Assembly (NCBI RefSeq): GCF_013041615.1
Contig: NZ_JABEPQ010000001.1
Coordinates: 1,356,976 to 1,420,975 of the forward strand
Direction: 5' to 3'
Source: Knoellia koreensis
GTDB lineage: Bacteria; Actinomycetota; Actinomycetes; Actinomycetales; Dermatophilaceae
DNA: 64,000 nt
The notes beneath the pieces were generated by a model. The model was given only the letters and a program-made list of their open reading frames with translations. It made no database searches and was not told the origin of the DNA. Positions 25,635-33,710 of the stretch are shown one piece after another. Numbering within the stretch: position 1 is the stretch's first letter; each line of letters opens with the position of its first letter. A program made the position numbers and the translations under genes.

Positions 25635-26039
25635 TCACCAGTCGTGGCCGGCGCCGATGAGGGCGGACTCCATGTGGAACCGCTGCTCGCGGGACAGGCC
25701 CCGGATCGCCGTGGGCACCGGGATGTCGACGGCGCGGCAGTAGTCGCGCAGCGCGTGGTCGTAGGCCAGCCGCGCGGCCATGAGTCGCTCGGCCTTGTTC
25801 GGGTGGTTGGACTGCTCGACGTAGCGCACGTGGGAGGCGAGCCGACTCAGCTCGAGCGCGAGCAGCACCGGCGGGATCGGCTCGGGCACCGGTCTGCGCG
25901 CAGCACGCCACGCCTGCGCCCGGCGGACCAGCGGGCGCAGGACCAGCGGCGGCCTGCCGCCGGTCAGCCAGCGCACCGCACTCGCCAGTGAGCCGAAGAC
26001 CAGGGCGAGCGCCGTCAGGTTGACGAGCATGTACGGCAT
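25635..26039 (-). CDS. small membrane-anchored protein of unknown function
   Basis: The 134-residue protein begins with a hydrophobic segment (MPYMLVNLTALALVFGSLA) and a basic stretch (LVRRAQAWRAARRP), so the rest should lie in the cytoplasm. The remaining part is helical and charged, with LELSRLASHVRYVEQSNHP and ERLMAARLAYDHALRDYC. I do not recognise the family. It is divergent from nucS across 75 bp and is followed by its own terminator. Its start carries a reverse GTATGCCG motif within the first codons. Confidence 0.6.
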   Translation of the reverse strand: MPYMLVNLTALALVFGSLASAVRWLTGGRPPLVLRPLVRRAQAWRAARRPVPEPIPPVLLALELSRLASHVRYVEQSNHPNKAERLMAARLAYDHALRDYCRAVDIPVPTAIRGLSREQRFHMESALIGAGHDW

Positions 26040-26100
26040 ACCGACTCACCTCTGTGAGATCGAGTGTGCGCCCACGCACACCGCCACGCAACGCCCTGCG

Positions 26101-26106
26101 TAGAGT
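26101..26106 (+). promoter_or_regulatory. -10 element of a leaderless nucS promoter
   Basis: TAGAGT lies 8 bp before the GTG start at 26115, with no ribosome-binding site in between. Confidence 0.55.
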
Positions 26107-26114
26107 TGCGCCTC

Positions 26115-26810
26115 GTGCGGCTGGTGATTGCGAAGTGCTCGGTGGACTACGACGGGCGGCTCTCCGCCCACCTGCCCCTGGCGACGCGGCTGCTGCTGGT
26201 CAAGGCCGACGGGTCGGTGCTGGTCCACAGCGACGGCGGCTCCTACAAGCCGCTGAACTGGATGTCGCCGCCGTGCGCGATGGCGGAGGTGTCACCCGAG
26301 GAGCACGAGGCCGCCGACGGGGTGACCGCCGTCTGGCAGGTCCAGCACGCCAAGTCCGACGACCGGCTGCGGGTGCTCATCCACGAGGTGCTCCACGACT
26401 CGAGCCACGAGCTCGGTGTCGACCCGGGCCTGGTCAAGGACGGCGTCGAGGCCCACCTGCAGAAGCTGCTCGCCGAGCACATCCACACCCTCGGTGACGG
26501 GTTCACGCTGGTGCGCCGCGAGTACATGACGGCGATCGGGCCGGTCGACATCCTGGCCAAGGACCCCGGAGGGGCGAGCGTGGCCATCGAGATCAAGCGG
26601 CGCGGCGACATCGACGGCGTCGAGCAGCTGACCCGCTACCTCGAGCTGATGAACCGCGACCCGCACCTCGCGCCGGTGTCGGGGGTCTTCGCCGCGCAGG
26701 AGATCAAGCCGCAGGCGCGCACGCTGGCCACCGACCGCGGCATCCGCTGCGTCACCCTCGACTACGACGAGCTGCGCGGCATCGACAACAGCGAGCACCG
26801 CCTCTTCTAA
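26115..26810 (+). CDS. nucS: mismatch-specific endonuclease NucS/EndoMS
   Basis: The 231-residue protein starts [20 protein letters not shown], the family N-terminus. The catalytic centre is in the C-terminal nuclease domain: Asp in [10 protein letters not shown], and Glu and Lys in VAIEIKRRG. The tail ends SEHRLF, like the beta-clamp-binding end reported for mycobacterial NucS. NucS cuts both strands at mismatches and replaces MutS/MutL mismatch repair in many actinobacteria. GTG 26115 is preferred over upstream in-frame starts because of the family start and the TAGAGT element. It is convergent with the phosphatase gene across a strong bidirectional terminator. Confidence 0.95.
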   Translation: MRLVIAKCSVDYDGRLSAHLPLATRLLLVKADGSVLVHSDGGSYKPLNWMSPPCAMAEVSPEEHEAADGVTAVWQVQHAKSDDRLRVLIHEVLHDSSHELGVDPGLVKDGVEAHLQKLLAEHIHTLGDGFTLVRREYMTAIGPVDILAKDPGGASVAIEIKRRGDIDGVEQLTRYLELMNRDPHLAPVSGVFAAQEIKPQARTLATDRGIRCVTLDYDELRGIDNSEHRLF

Positions 26811-26813
26811 CGC

Positions 26814-26863
26814 CGGTTCGAGGTAAAAACGCCGGGGATCACCGGCGTTTTTACCTCGAACCG
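26814..26863. terminator. 22-bp bidirectional terminator with A/T tracts
   Basis: Arms at 26814-26835 and 26842-26863 are perfect complements over 22 bp with a 6-nt loop. The stem contains an AAAAA/TTTTT tract, so each direction has a U-run within the stem. It lies between the convergent nucS and phosphatase genes, 3 bp after the nucS stop. Confidence 0.9.
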
Positions 26864-26870
26864 CGGGGGG

Positions 26871-27494
26871 TCAGACGACCGCTCGGTCGGTCTTTCCCGG
26901 CCAGGTGCGCACGTCGAACCCGTCGGCGTCGACCGAAACCTCGGCCGGCACGCAGTTGGGCAGGTACTTCGCGGCGGCCAGGTCGGCGCGAACCATGCCG
27001 TTGATGCGCGGCAGGACGAACGACATGACCCCGCCGTGCGTGAACACCAGGACGGTCTCACCGCGGTGCAGGTCGGCGATCGACTGGAGCGCGTCGCGGT
27101 AGCGGGTGATGACCTCGGCGCCGGACTCAGCGCCGGGGATGCGGCGTTCGAGGTCGCCATGCACCCACGACTTGAAGATCGACGCCAGCTCGGGGTCGTC
27201 GTGGGGGCGGCCGGCGAGTGTGCCGACGGCATACTCCTGCAGGCCCTCGACCGTCACCGCGTCGGTGCCGAGGAGCTGGGCCGCCAGCTCGCCCGACTGC
27301 TGCGCCCGGTGCATCGTGCTGTTGAACACTCGTACGACGTTGCGACCGCGCAGCGACTCGGCGAGGTCGCGCACCTGCTGCTCGCCGAGCGGCGTCAGCC
27401 AGCCGCCGTCGTCGGAGAGCACCGACGGGTTGCCGTACTCCGCGTCGCCGTGGCGCGTGACGAGCAGCGTCGCGGGGCAGTGCAGGTCGCTCAC
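26871..27494 (-). CDS. histidine phosphatase family protein (phosphoglycerate-mutase-like)
   Basis: The 207-residue protein has the phosphohistidine motif LLVTRHGDAEYG near residue 15, the second Arg in FNSTMHRAQQSGELAAQL, the acid residue region VEGLQEYAVGTLAG and the second His in VLVFTHGGVMSFVL. GTG 27494 gives the usual short lead before RHG. The substrate is a phosphoester that cannot be specified. It is the last gene in a leftward run after the aldolase, kinase and ROK genes, 52 bp downstream of the aldolase, so it may act on a sugar phosphate in that pathway. Confidence 0.87.
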   Translation of the reverse strand: MSDLHCPATLLVTRHGDAEYGNPSVLSDDGGWLTPLGEQQVRDLAESLRGRNVVRVFNSTMHRAQQSGELAAQLLGTDAVTVEGLQEYAVGTLAGRPHDDPELASIFKSWVHGDLERRIPGAESGAEVITRYRDALQSIADLHRGETVLVFTHGGVMSFVLPRINGMVRADLAAAKYLPNCVPAEVSVDADGFDVRTWPGKTDRAVV

Positions 27495-27546
27495 CCTCGT
27501 GACCCTAGCTGCTTGCGTCCCGGTCACCGGTTGTCCGAGCCACCGT

Positions 27547-28380
27547 TCACGCAGACGCAAGCAGACGCAGGAGGCGGCCGGCCTCCTCGCGCATCGCCTC
27601 GCGACCGGGGCCGAGGTACTTGCGGGTGTCGACCAGCCCGGGGTCGGCGTCGAGCCGCTCGCGGGCGACCCCGGTGAACACCGACTGGAGGTGGGTGGCG
27701 ATGTTGACCTTGGTCATGCCCGACCGCACGGCCGCCGCAAGCCCCTCGTCGGGCACACCGGACGAACCGTGCAGCACGAGGGGCACGGGCACCGCGCCGC
27801 GGATCGCCGCGATGAGGTCGAGGTCGAGGGCGGCGTCGCGGGTCGTCATGGCGTGCGACGAGCCCACCGCGACGGCGAGCGCGTCGACACCGGTGTCGCG
27901 GACGAATGCCGCGGCGTCACCTGGGTCGGTACGCGCGCCGGGCGCGTGGACGCCGTCCTTGCCACCGATCTCACCCAGCTCCGCCTCCACGCTCACCCCC
28001 ATCGCGTGGCACTCGGCCACGACGGCGCGCGTCTCCTCGCGGTTGTGCGCGTCGGGCAGCGTCGAGCCGTCGAACATCACCGAGGTGAAGCCGAGGTCGA
28101 CGGCTTCGCTGACGAGGTCTCGTGAGACGGCGTGGTCGAGGTGCAGGACGACGGGCACCTCCGCCTGCTCCGCCAACACCCTGGTCGCTGCCGCGAGGGG
28201 CGCGAGCTGCCCGTGCCACTTCACGGTGTTCTCGCTGATCTGCAGCACGACGGGCAGGTCGGCGTCCTCGGCGGCGCCCACCAGCGCCTCGGCGTGCTCG
28301 AGGTGGATCACGTTGAACGCACCCACCCCGCGCCCGGCCGAGCGCGCCTCCTCCAGCACGGGAACAAGGGGCACCAGCAC
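27547..28380 (-). CDS. class II ketose-bisphosphate aldolase (tagatose/fructose type)
   Basis: The 277-residue protein is a zinc-dependent class II aldolase. It has the substrate region GVGAFNVIHLEHAEAL, the zinc His and catalytic Asp in VVLHLDHAVS, SVMFDGSTLP and the Glu in SVEAELGEIGG, a second His in AVAVGSSHAM and a third in LVLHGSSGVP. The sequence is closer to KbaY/GatY tagatose-1,6-bisphosphate aldolases than to long FbaA. The gene abuts the PfkB kinase gene: the kinase stop at 28381 directly follows. The pair would phosphorylate tagatose-6-phosphate and split the bisphosphate into glyceraldehyde-3-phosphate and dihydroxyacetone phosphate. Confidence 0.88.
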   Translation of the reverse strand: MLVPLVPVLEEARSAGRGVGAFNVIHLEHAEALVGAAEDADLPVVLQISENTVKWHGQLAPLAAATRVLAEQAEVPVVLHLDHAVSRDLVSEAVDLGFTSVMFDGSTLPDAHNREETRAVVAECHAMGVSVEAELGEIGGKDGVHAPGARTDPGDAAAFVRDTGVDALAVAVGSSHAMTTRDAALDLDLIAAIRGAVPVPLVLHGSSGVPDEGLAAAVRSGMTKVNIATHLQSVFTGVARERLDADPGLVDTRKYLGPGREAMREEAGRLLRLLASA

Positions 28381-29313
28381 TCAGCTCACCTCTTCGACGT
28401 CAACGGTCACGGACTCGCGCAGCTCTGCGATGTCGCTCGCGGACACTTCGCCCGCCACGGGCTGCAACACGGCGGCGGCCGACCAGGCCACTGCATCGGC
28501 CAGCACCTCCGGCCAGGCACGGCCGGTGGCGAGGCCGTGCGCGATCGCGGCCACACCGGCGTCCCCCGCACCGGTGGCGTTGCCGCGCAGGATGCGTCCG
28601 AGGCGAGCCCGGTGCACCGTGCCGTCCGGGGCGACGTGCACCATCCCCTCCGACCCCATGGATGCGACGACATGGCGAGCGCCTTTGTCCTGCAACGCCT
28701 TTGCGCCAGCGGTCGGGTCGTCGAGACCGGTCACCTCGCGCAGCTCGTGCTGGTTGGGCTTGACGACGTCGGGTTGCGCGGCGAGGCCGCCGACGAACGC
28801 CTCCAACGATGCGTCGAGGACGACGAGTGCACCGGCTTCGCGGGCGGCGGCGACGAGCGCGGCATACCCGTCGGGCCGAAATCCAGGCGGGACGCTGCCC
28901 GACGCGACCACGACGGCGGGGCGCATGCTGGTCACCACCTCGGTGACGTGCTGCACGAGCGCCTCGCACTCGGCGTCAGACCATGGGCGTCCCGGTTCGT
29001 TGAACGCCGTGGCCTCCCCGTCGGCCTCGGAGACGATGGTGACCGTGCGCCGGCTGGGCACGTCGCACTCGCGCAGGTCGTGGCGTATGCCGCGTGCGTC
29101 CAGGTCGGCGCGGATGCGCGCCCCTGGACCGCCGCCCACCAGTCCGACGGCCACGACGTCGTGGCCGAGGCCGGTGAGCACTGAGGCGACGTTGAGCCCC
29201 TTGCCACCGGCCAGCTCGCGGACGCGCAGGACGCGGTGGCTCGCGTGCGGCACGAGCCGCTCGAGGTCGTAGGTGAGGTCGAGCGCCGGGTTGGGGGTGA
29301 CTGTGACGATCAC
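28381..29313 (-). CDS. PfkB-family 1-phosphofructokinase/tagatose-6-phosphate kinase
   Basis: The 310-residue protein begins VIVTVTPNPALDLTY, the standard start of the LacC/FruK subfamily, followed by ELAGGKGLNVASVLTGLG. The C-terminal PfkB signature is GNATGAGDAGVAAIAHGL, in which the catalytic Asp lies in the G-A-G-D motif. GTG 29313 overlaps the stop of the ROK gene by 4 bp (GTGA); an ATG at 29325 is possible. In this context tagatose-6-phosphate or fructose-1-phosphate are the likely substrates. It is followed without gap by the aldolase gene. Confidence 0.87.
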   Translation of the reverse strand: MIVTVTPNPALDLTYDLERLVPHASHRVLRVRELAGGKGLNVASVLTGLGHDVVAVGLVGGGPGARIRADLDARGIRHDLRECDVPSRRTVTIVSEADGEATAFNEPGRPWSDAECEALVQHVTEVVTSMRPAVVVASGSVPPGFRPDGYAALVAAAREAGALVVLDASLEAFVGGLAAQPDVVKPNQHELREVTGLDDPTAGAKALQDKGARHVVASMGSEGMVHVAPDGTVHRARLGRILRGNATGAGDAGVAAIAHGLATGRAWPEVLADAVAWSAAAVLQPVAGEVSASDIAELRESVTVDVEEVS

Positions 29314-30224
29314 ACGAGATCCCATGCCAGACAAGCGGATCCGAGGCTGCCGGCACGATCGCCGAGGGTCGCGCGTTCGATGCGCGGCATGCGCTGGAAG
29401 GTCAAGGTGGCCTTCACCTGCGCGCGCAGCGGCTCGAGCAACAGCTCGCCGCTCTGGGACAGCCCGCCGCCGACGAGCACGTGGTCGACACCGGTGGCGC
29501 TGACCAGCATGGCGACGGCGCGTGACAGGGCGTCCACGGCACGGTCCCACACGGCCACCGCGGCGGGCTCGCCCTCGGCGACCAGCGCGGCGACGCCCTT
29601 GGCGTCGACGGGCGGGGCGCCCGCGGGCACATGCGCGGCATACCCACGCGCCACGGCGGCCGCGGAGGCGAGCGTCTCGAGGCACCCACGGGCCCCGCAC
29701 GGGCACTGGGGTCCACCCGGCTCGACGATGACGTGCCCGACCTCGCCGCTCCACCCGTCGGCCACGACGAGGTGGCCGTCGAGCATGAGTGCGCCCGCGA
29801 TACCGGTGCCGAGCGGCAGGAAGAGGACGTTCCGGCTCCCGCGGGCGGCGCCCCACTCCACCTCGGCACGCAAACCGGCGCGGACGTCGTGACCCAGTGC
29901 CACCGGCACGCCGAGCCGCTCAGCCAGCGGCTTTGCGACCGGGACGTCGCGCCACCGCAGGTTGCTCGCGTAGACGGCCACCCCGCGGGCGTCGTCGACG
30001 ATGCCGGGGACGACGGCCCCGCAGGCGACCACCTCGGCCTCCGGCGCCTCGGCCCGCAGCCGGTCGAACGTCGCCGCGAGGGCGTCGACGAGCGCGCCGG
30101 GTCGGTCGAGGTCGCCCGGGGTCGGGGTCAGCGTGGTCGCGACCTGGGTGCCGTCGCGGTCGACCAGGGCCGCCTTGATGCGCGTGCCACCGAGGTCGAT
30201 GCCCGCGACGACGGGTGCGGGCAC
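29310..30224 (-). CDS. ROK-family sugar kinase
   Basis: The 304-residue protein has the ATP-binding motif VVAGIDLGGTRIKAAL near its start, the catalytic Asp region ALGHDVRAGL, the zinc motif CPCGARGCLE and the adenosine motif VGGGLSQSGE. No helix-turn-helix is present, so it is a kinase and not a ROK repressor. The usual substrates are glucose, N-acetylglucosamine or N-acetylmannosamine. Together with NagA and an AgaS-like protein it may phosphorylate an N-acetylated hexosamine entering by the ABC transporter. GTG 30224 follows the DeoR stop by 2 bp, and GAGGTGG in the DeoR end is its ribosome-binding site. Confidence 0.88.
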   Translation of the reverse strand: MPAPVVAGIDLGGTRIKAALVDRDGTQVATTLTPTPGDLDRPGALVDALAATFDRLRAEAPEAEVVACGAVVPGIVDDARGVAVYASNLRWRDVPVAKPLAERLGVPVALGHDVRAGLRAEVEWGAARGSRNVLFLPLGTGIAGALMLDGHLVVADGWSGEVGHVIVEPGGPQCPCGARGCLETLASAAAVARGYAAHVPAGAPPVDAKGVAALVAEGEPAAVAVWDRAVDALSRAVAMLVSATGVDHVLVGGGLSQSGELLLEPLRAQVKATLTFQRMPRIERATLGDRAGSLGSACLAWDLV

Positions 30225-30226
30225 CC

Positions 30227-31036
30227 TCAGACCACCTCGACCGTGACGCCTGCCGCGCGCAGGTCGGCGACGGCACCCGGGTCCGCAGAGTCGTCGGTGA
30301 CCAGCAGGTCGATCTCGGTGACCGGGCAGATCCGCGCGAACGCCCGGGCGCCGACCTTGGCGCCGGTCGCGACGACCACGACGCGGTCGGCGCGCTGGAC
30401 CATGATCGAGTTGATCCCCGCCTCCCCCTCGTGGAAGCACATGGCGCCCTCACTGCCGGAGACGGCGTCGACGCCCAGGACCAGCGTGTCGAGCCAGAGC
30501 TCACCGAGCACCATCGTGGCCAGCGGACCCGAGAGCTCGTAGGACTCCGGGCGCGCGACACCACCCAGGGAGACGCACCGCACGAACGGGCGCAGCACCA
30601 TCTCGGTCGCGATGTTGAGGGCGTTGGTGACCACGGTGATGGCCGGGCGCGTGGTCGCCATGGCGAGGTCGGAGCGGGCTGCCAGCCGACGGGCGACGGC
30701 GCTGGTCGTGGTGCCGCCGTTGAAGCCCACGACCGTGCCCTCCTGCGGCAGGTCGGCGGCGTGGGCGGCGATGCGCTCCTTGGCGGTGTCGTTGCCGGCC
30801 TGCTTGTAGCGGGCGGGCAGGTCGTAGGCCACCGCGGTCGCCACGATCCCGCCGTGGGTGCGCGTCACGAGCTGTTGGGCCGCGAGGTCGGAGAAGTCGC
30901 GGCGCACGGTGGCCTCGGAGACGCCGAGGGTGTCGACGACCTCGCCGACGCTGAGGCGGCCCCGCTCGGCCAGCAGCGCGAGCAGCGTGCTCCACCGGGC
31001 GCCGCGGTCCGCGGTCTTGATCTGTCTGGCGCTCAT
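30227..31036 (-). CDS. DeoR-family sugar-phosphate-responsive repressor
   Basis: The protein has 269 residues. Its N-terminal winged helix contains RWSTLLALLAERGRLSVGEV and DTLGVSEATVRRDFSDLAAQ, then the DeoR-type sensor domain with VVGFNGGTTTSAVARRL and the conserved DTLVLGVDAVS and ADRVVVVATGAKVG. DeoR family members (including AgaR of enterobacteria) bind phosphosugars and repress sugar genes. It heads the leftward ROK-kinase-aldolase operon and faces the SIS/NagA genes across a 247-bp space filled with repeated operator-like sequences, so it likely represses both. ATG 31036 has AGGGAG upstream. Confidence 0.92.
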   Translation of the reverse strand: MSARQIKTADRGARWSTLLALLAERGRLSVGEVVDTLGVSEATVRRDFSDLAAQQLVTRTHGGIVATAVAYDLPARYKQAGNDTAKERIAAHAADLPQEGTVVGFNGGTTTSAVARRLAARSDLAMATTRPAITVVTNALNIATEMVLRPFVRCVSLGGVARPESYELSGPLATMVLGELWLDTLVLGVDAVSGSEGAMCFHEGEAGINSIMVQRADRVVVVATGAKVGARAFARICPVTEIDLLVTDDSADPGAVADLRAAGVTVEVV

Positions 31037-31060
31037 GCCCGCTCCCTGGCCGTGGCTGTC

Positions 31061-31232
31061 GTGATCGAATCTAATCGCTTTCGGCGCCATCCGATCAATA
31101 TGCGGGATGGATCGGGCAGCGACCGAGCGCGGGAGTGATCATGCAGGGCCGGCTGAGCCGATCGCGGGACCGATGGCTTGACTGATCGAATCCGATCGAA
31201 CATGATTCGAACCAGTCGAATCTAATCACATT
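31061..31232. promoter_or_regulatory. operator/promoter region of the amino-sugar genes
   Basis: Three similar direct repeats occur: GTGATCGAATCTAATCG (31061-31077), CTGATCGAATCCGATCG (31182-31198) and CAGTCGAATCTAATCA (31213-31228); the inverted core GATTCGA is at 31204-31210. A plausible rightward promoter is TTGACT (31178-31183), 17-bp spacer, CATGAT (31201-31206), whose spacer is almost entirely the second repeat. On the minus strand TAGATT (31068-31073) could be the -10 of the DeoR operon and lies inside the first repeat. This is a typical arrangement for DeoR repression of both directions. The rest of the 247-bp gap shows no gene. Confidence 0.65.
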
Positions 31233-31283
31233 CCGTCAGTGATTGCCGCCATCCACGTGCCCGTCAGAGAGGTCCCTGTGGTC

Positions 31284-32186
31284 ATGACCGAGTACTCGAG
31301 CCACCTCGCCGCGGAGATCGCGACCCAGCCCGACGACTGGGAGGCCGTGCAGGGCCGGCTCGACGAGGCGCGCGGCGTCCTCCCCCAGCCCGGCGAGACC
31401 GTCGCCGTCGTCGGGTGCGGCACCTCCGCGTTCATGGCGCAGGCGTATGCCGCGCTGCGCGAGGCCTCGGGTGCGGGACGCACCGACGCGCACGTGGCCA
31501 GCGAGTTCCCCCACACCCGCGAGTACGACCGCGTCGTCGCCATCTCCCGTTCCGGCACCACGACCGAGGTCATCGACCTGCTCACCGCCCTCAAGGAGCG
31601 CGACCAGCGCACCACCGCCCTCGTCGCGACCGCCGGGACACCGATCCCGCAGATCGCCGACCAGTCGTTCCTGCTGCCGGAGGTCGACGAGCAGTCGGTT
31701 GTCCAGACACGGTTCGCCACCACCACGCTGGCGCTGCTGCGCGCCTCCCTGGGCGAGGACCTCACCGAGGTCGTGAGCCAGGCCCGCGCCGTGCTCACCG
31801 AGGACGAGAAGTCCGTGCTCGAGGGCGTCGTCGACGCCGAACAGGTCACCTTCGTCGGTCGTGGCTGGAGCATCGGCATAGCTCAGGAGGCCTCGCTCAA
31901 GCTGCGCGAGTCGGCGCAGTTCTGGACCGAGAGCTACCCCGCCATGGACTACCGCCACGGCCCGATCAGCATCGCCGCACCCGGTCGAGCCGTGTGGTCC
32001 TTCGGTCCGGCGCCCGAAGGGCTGGCCGCCGACGTCGCCGCGACCGGTGCGTGGTTCGAGGACCGCGCGATCGACCCCATGGCCGACCTCGTGCGCGTGC
32101 ATCGCCTCTGCCTCGCCAAGTCGGCGCAGGCCGGGCTCGACCCCGACCAGCCGCGCCACCTCGCGCGGTCCATCATTCTGTCGTGA
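31284..32186 (+). CDS. SIS-domain aldose-ketose isomerase/deaminase (AgaS-like)
   Basis: The 300-residue protein has two SIS domains: VAVVGCGTSAFMAQAYAALR and VVAISRSGTTTEVIDLL in the first, and VTFVGRGWSIGIAQEASLKL, ESAQFWTESYPAMDYRHGP in the second. It lacks the glutaminase domain of GlmS. AgaS-type proteins deaminate and isomerise galactosamine-6-phosphate to tagatose-6-phosphate, whereas other relatives act on glucosamine-6-phosphate; the nearby tagatose-type kinase and aldolase favour the former. The start at 31284 is ambiguous with GTG 31278, since GAGAGG lies upstream of both. It overlaps nagA by 4 bp. Confidence 0.87.
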   Translation: MTEYSSHLAAEIATQPDDWEAVQGRLDEARGVLPQPGETVAVVGCGTSAFMAQAYAALREASGAGRTDAHVASEFPHTREYDRVVAISRSGTTTEVIDLLTALKERDQRTTALVATAGTPIPQIADQSFLLPEVDEQSVVQTRFATTTLALLRASLGEDLTEVVSQARAVLTEDEKSVLEGVVDAEQVTFVGRGWSIGIAQEASLKLRESAQFWTESYPAMDYRHGPISIAAPGRAVWSFGPAPEGLAADVAATGAWFEDRAIDPMADLVRVHRLCLAKSAQAGLDPDQPRHLARSIILS

Positions 32187-33391
32187 CCACTGACACGACG
32201 ACGCCGAGCGAGTCCGCCCCCACTCTGCTGACCGGGCGGCTCGTCACCGACGGCGGCATCGTGCCCGACGGGGCCGTCATCGTCGTGGGCGACCGCATCG
32301 CCTGGAGCGGTGCCAAGGGCGAGCTGCCGGCCGAATTCCGTTCAGCGGCAACACCCCGGGGCTGGCGGGACGACCTCACCCTCCTGCCCGGGCTGGTCGA
32401 CATCCACTGCCACGGCGGCGGTGGCGGCGAGTTCGGGCCTGATGCGTCGGCCGCGACTCCGGCGATCGACCACCACCACCGCAGCGGCACCACGAGCCTC
32501 GTCGCGTCGCTCGTCTCGGCCCCGCGCGAGGCGATGCTCGCCGGGATCGACGCCTTGGTGCCGCGCGCCACGGCCGGCGACCTCGCCGGCATACACCTCG
32601 AAGGGCCGTTCCTCTCGCACGCTCGATGCGGCGCCCAGGACCCGGAAGCCCTCGGTGACCCGGACCCGGCCTTCATCGATGCGGCCGGCGAGGCGGCGCG
32701 GGGATGGCTCGCGCAGATGACGTTCGCGCCCGAGCTGGCCGGCGCCGACGCGGTGCCGGCGAGGCTGGCTCGGTGGGGGGCGCTCGGTGCGGTCGGCCAC
32801 ACGGACGCCGAGTGGGCGGTCGCGGCCGCAGCGCTGGCCGGTGCGAGCGAGGGCGTGCGCGGTGGCCGCCCGCTGGTGACCCACCTCTTCAACGGTATGC
32901 CGCCCATGCACCACCGCGCCCCCGGCCCCGTCGCGGCCGCCCTCTCGGCGGCGGCGCGCGGTGAGGCGGTCGTCGAGGTCATCGCCGACGGTGTGCACCT
33001 GGCCGATGGGACGGTGCGGATGGTGTTCGACACCGTCGGGCCGGCCAACATCGCACTCGTCAGCGACGCCATGGCGGCTGCGGGCCTGCCGGAGGGCGAC
33101 TACACGCTGGGGCGCTTCAACGTTCGCGTGAGCGGCCGTGAGGCCCGGCTCGAGCCAGGCGGCTCGTTGGCGGGCGGCGTGTCGACCCTGCTGGAGCAGG
33201 TGCGCTGGTTGGTGCGCGACCTGGGGATCTCGCTCGAGGATGCCGTGGCTGCTGCATCGCTTACTCCCGCAACGGCTTTGGCTCTCGACGACGTCGGTTC
33301 GCTGGCGGCCGGCAAACTCGCCGACGTGGTCGTGGTCGACGACTCGCTCGAGCTGCAGCGTGTGCTGCGCCGGGGTGCCCGGATCGCCTGA
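32183..33391 (+). CDS. nagA: N-acetylglucosamine-6-phosphate deacetylase
   Basis: The 402-residue amidohydrolase starts at GTG 32183, inside the SIS gene stop (GTGA overlap). It has the metal motif LLPGLVDIHCHGGGG, the Glu in AGIHLEGPFLS, the His in GAVGHTDAEW and THLFNGMPPMHHRAPG, and the catalytic Asp in NIALVSDAMAA. The C-terminus closes the barrel with SLAAGKLADVVVVDD. It removes acetate from GlcNAc-6-phosphate or GalNAc-6-phosphate to give the hexosamine phosphate for the SIS protein. It is probably transcribed with the SIS gene under the DeoR operators. A GTATGCCG motif copy forces an ATA codon in AGIHLEG. Confidence 0.93.
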   Translation: MTTDTTTPSESAPTLLTGRLVTDGGIVPDGAVIVVGDRIAWSGAKGELPAEFRSAATPRGWRDDLTLLPGLVDIHCHGGGGGEFGPDASAATPAIDHHHRSGTTSLVASLVSAPREAMLAGIDALVPRATAGDLAGIHLEGPFLSHARCGAQDPEALGDPDPAFIDAAGEAARGWLAQMTFAPELAGADAVPARLARWGALGAVGHTDAEWAVAAAALAGASEGVRGGRPLVTHLFNGMPPMHHRAPGPVAAALSAAARGEAVVEVIADGVHLADGTVRMVFDTVGPANIALVSDAMAAAGLPEGDYTLGRFNVRVSGREARLEPGGSLAGGVSTLLEQVRWLVRDLGISLEDAVAAASLTPATALALDDVGSLAAGKLADVVVVDDSLELQRVLRRGARIA

Positions 33392-33674
33392 GCTCTCTCG
33401 CAGGGCACCACCGCAGCTGGGGCGAGAGGTGACCCGCTCCTGTGAACGGTTGGGGCACAACCGCTTTGGACGGGTGGGGGTGCCGGGGGCGCGTCCGTCT
33501 TGCCTCACCAGGTGTCGCACTGATCGACATCTCGCTCGTGAACCCGTCGCCTCCTGACTCGGCTCAGCCGCCCTGAACGGGCAGCACCTGTGCTGGGCCG
33601 TTCCGTCTCGGGTCAGATCGACACTTGTGAACGAATTCTCTTGGAAACACACAGGATTCGGTGTGGACAAGTTC
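33392..33674. other. gene-free stretch between nagA and the HNH gene
   Basis: This belongs to the 319-bp gap before the HNH start at 33711. It holds a weak hairpin (CGGTTG-GGGCA-CAACCG, about 33448-33464) that could end the nagA transcript. No convincing gene, tRNA or repeat element is seen. Base composition becomes AT-richer towards the right end, where the HNH promoter lies. Confidence 0.5.
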
Positions 33675-33703
33675 TTGTCGCTGTCGGTGAATCCGAGTAC
33701 AAT
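33675..33703 (+). promoter_or_regulatory. strong leaderless promoter of the HNH gene
   Basis: TTGTCG (33675-33680) and TACAAT (33698-33703) are separated by exactly 17 bp. TACAAT lies 7 bp before the ATG at 33711, so transcription should begin at or next to the start codon. It is the best sigma-70-type promoter visible in the window. Confidence 0.75.
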
Positions 33704-33710
33704 CGAACAC

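Noticed and set aside
21477-25991. A 1504-residue open frame on the plus strand
   Set aside because: It is antisense to the sigma factor, exported protein and dehydrogenase genes and has the Arg/Gly/Val-rich composition of shadow frames in GC-rich DNA; the minus-strand genes have clear motifs.
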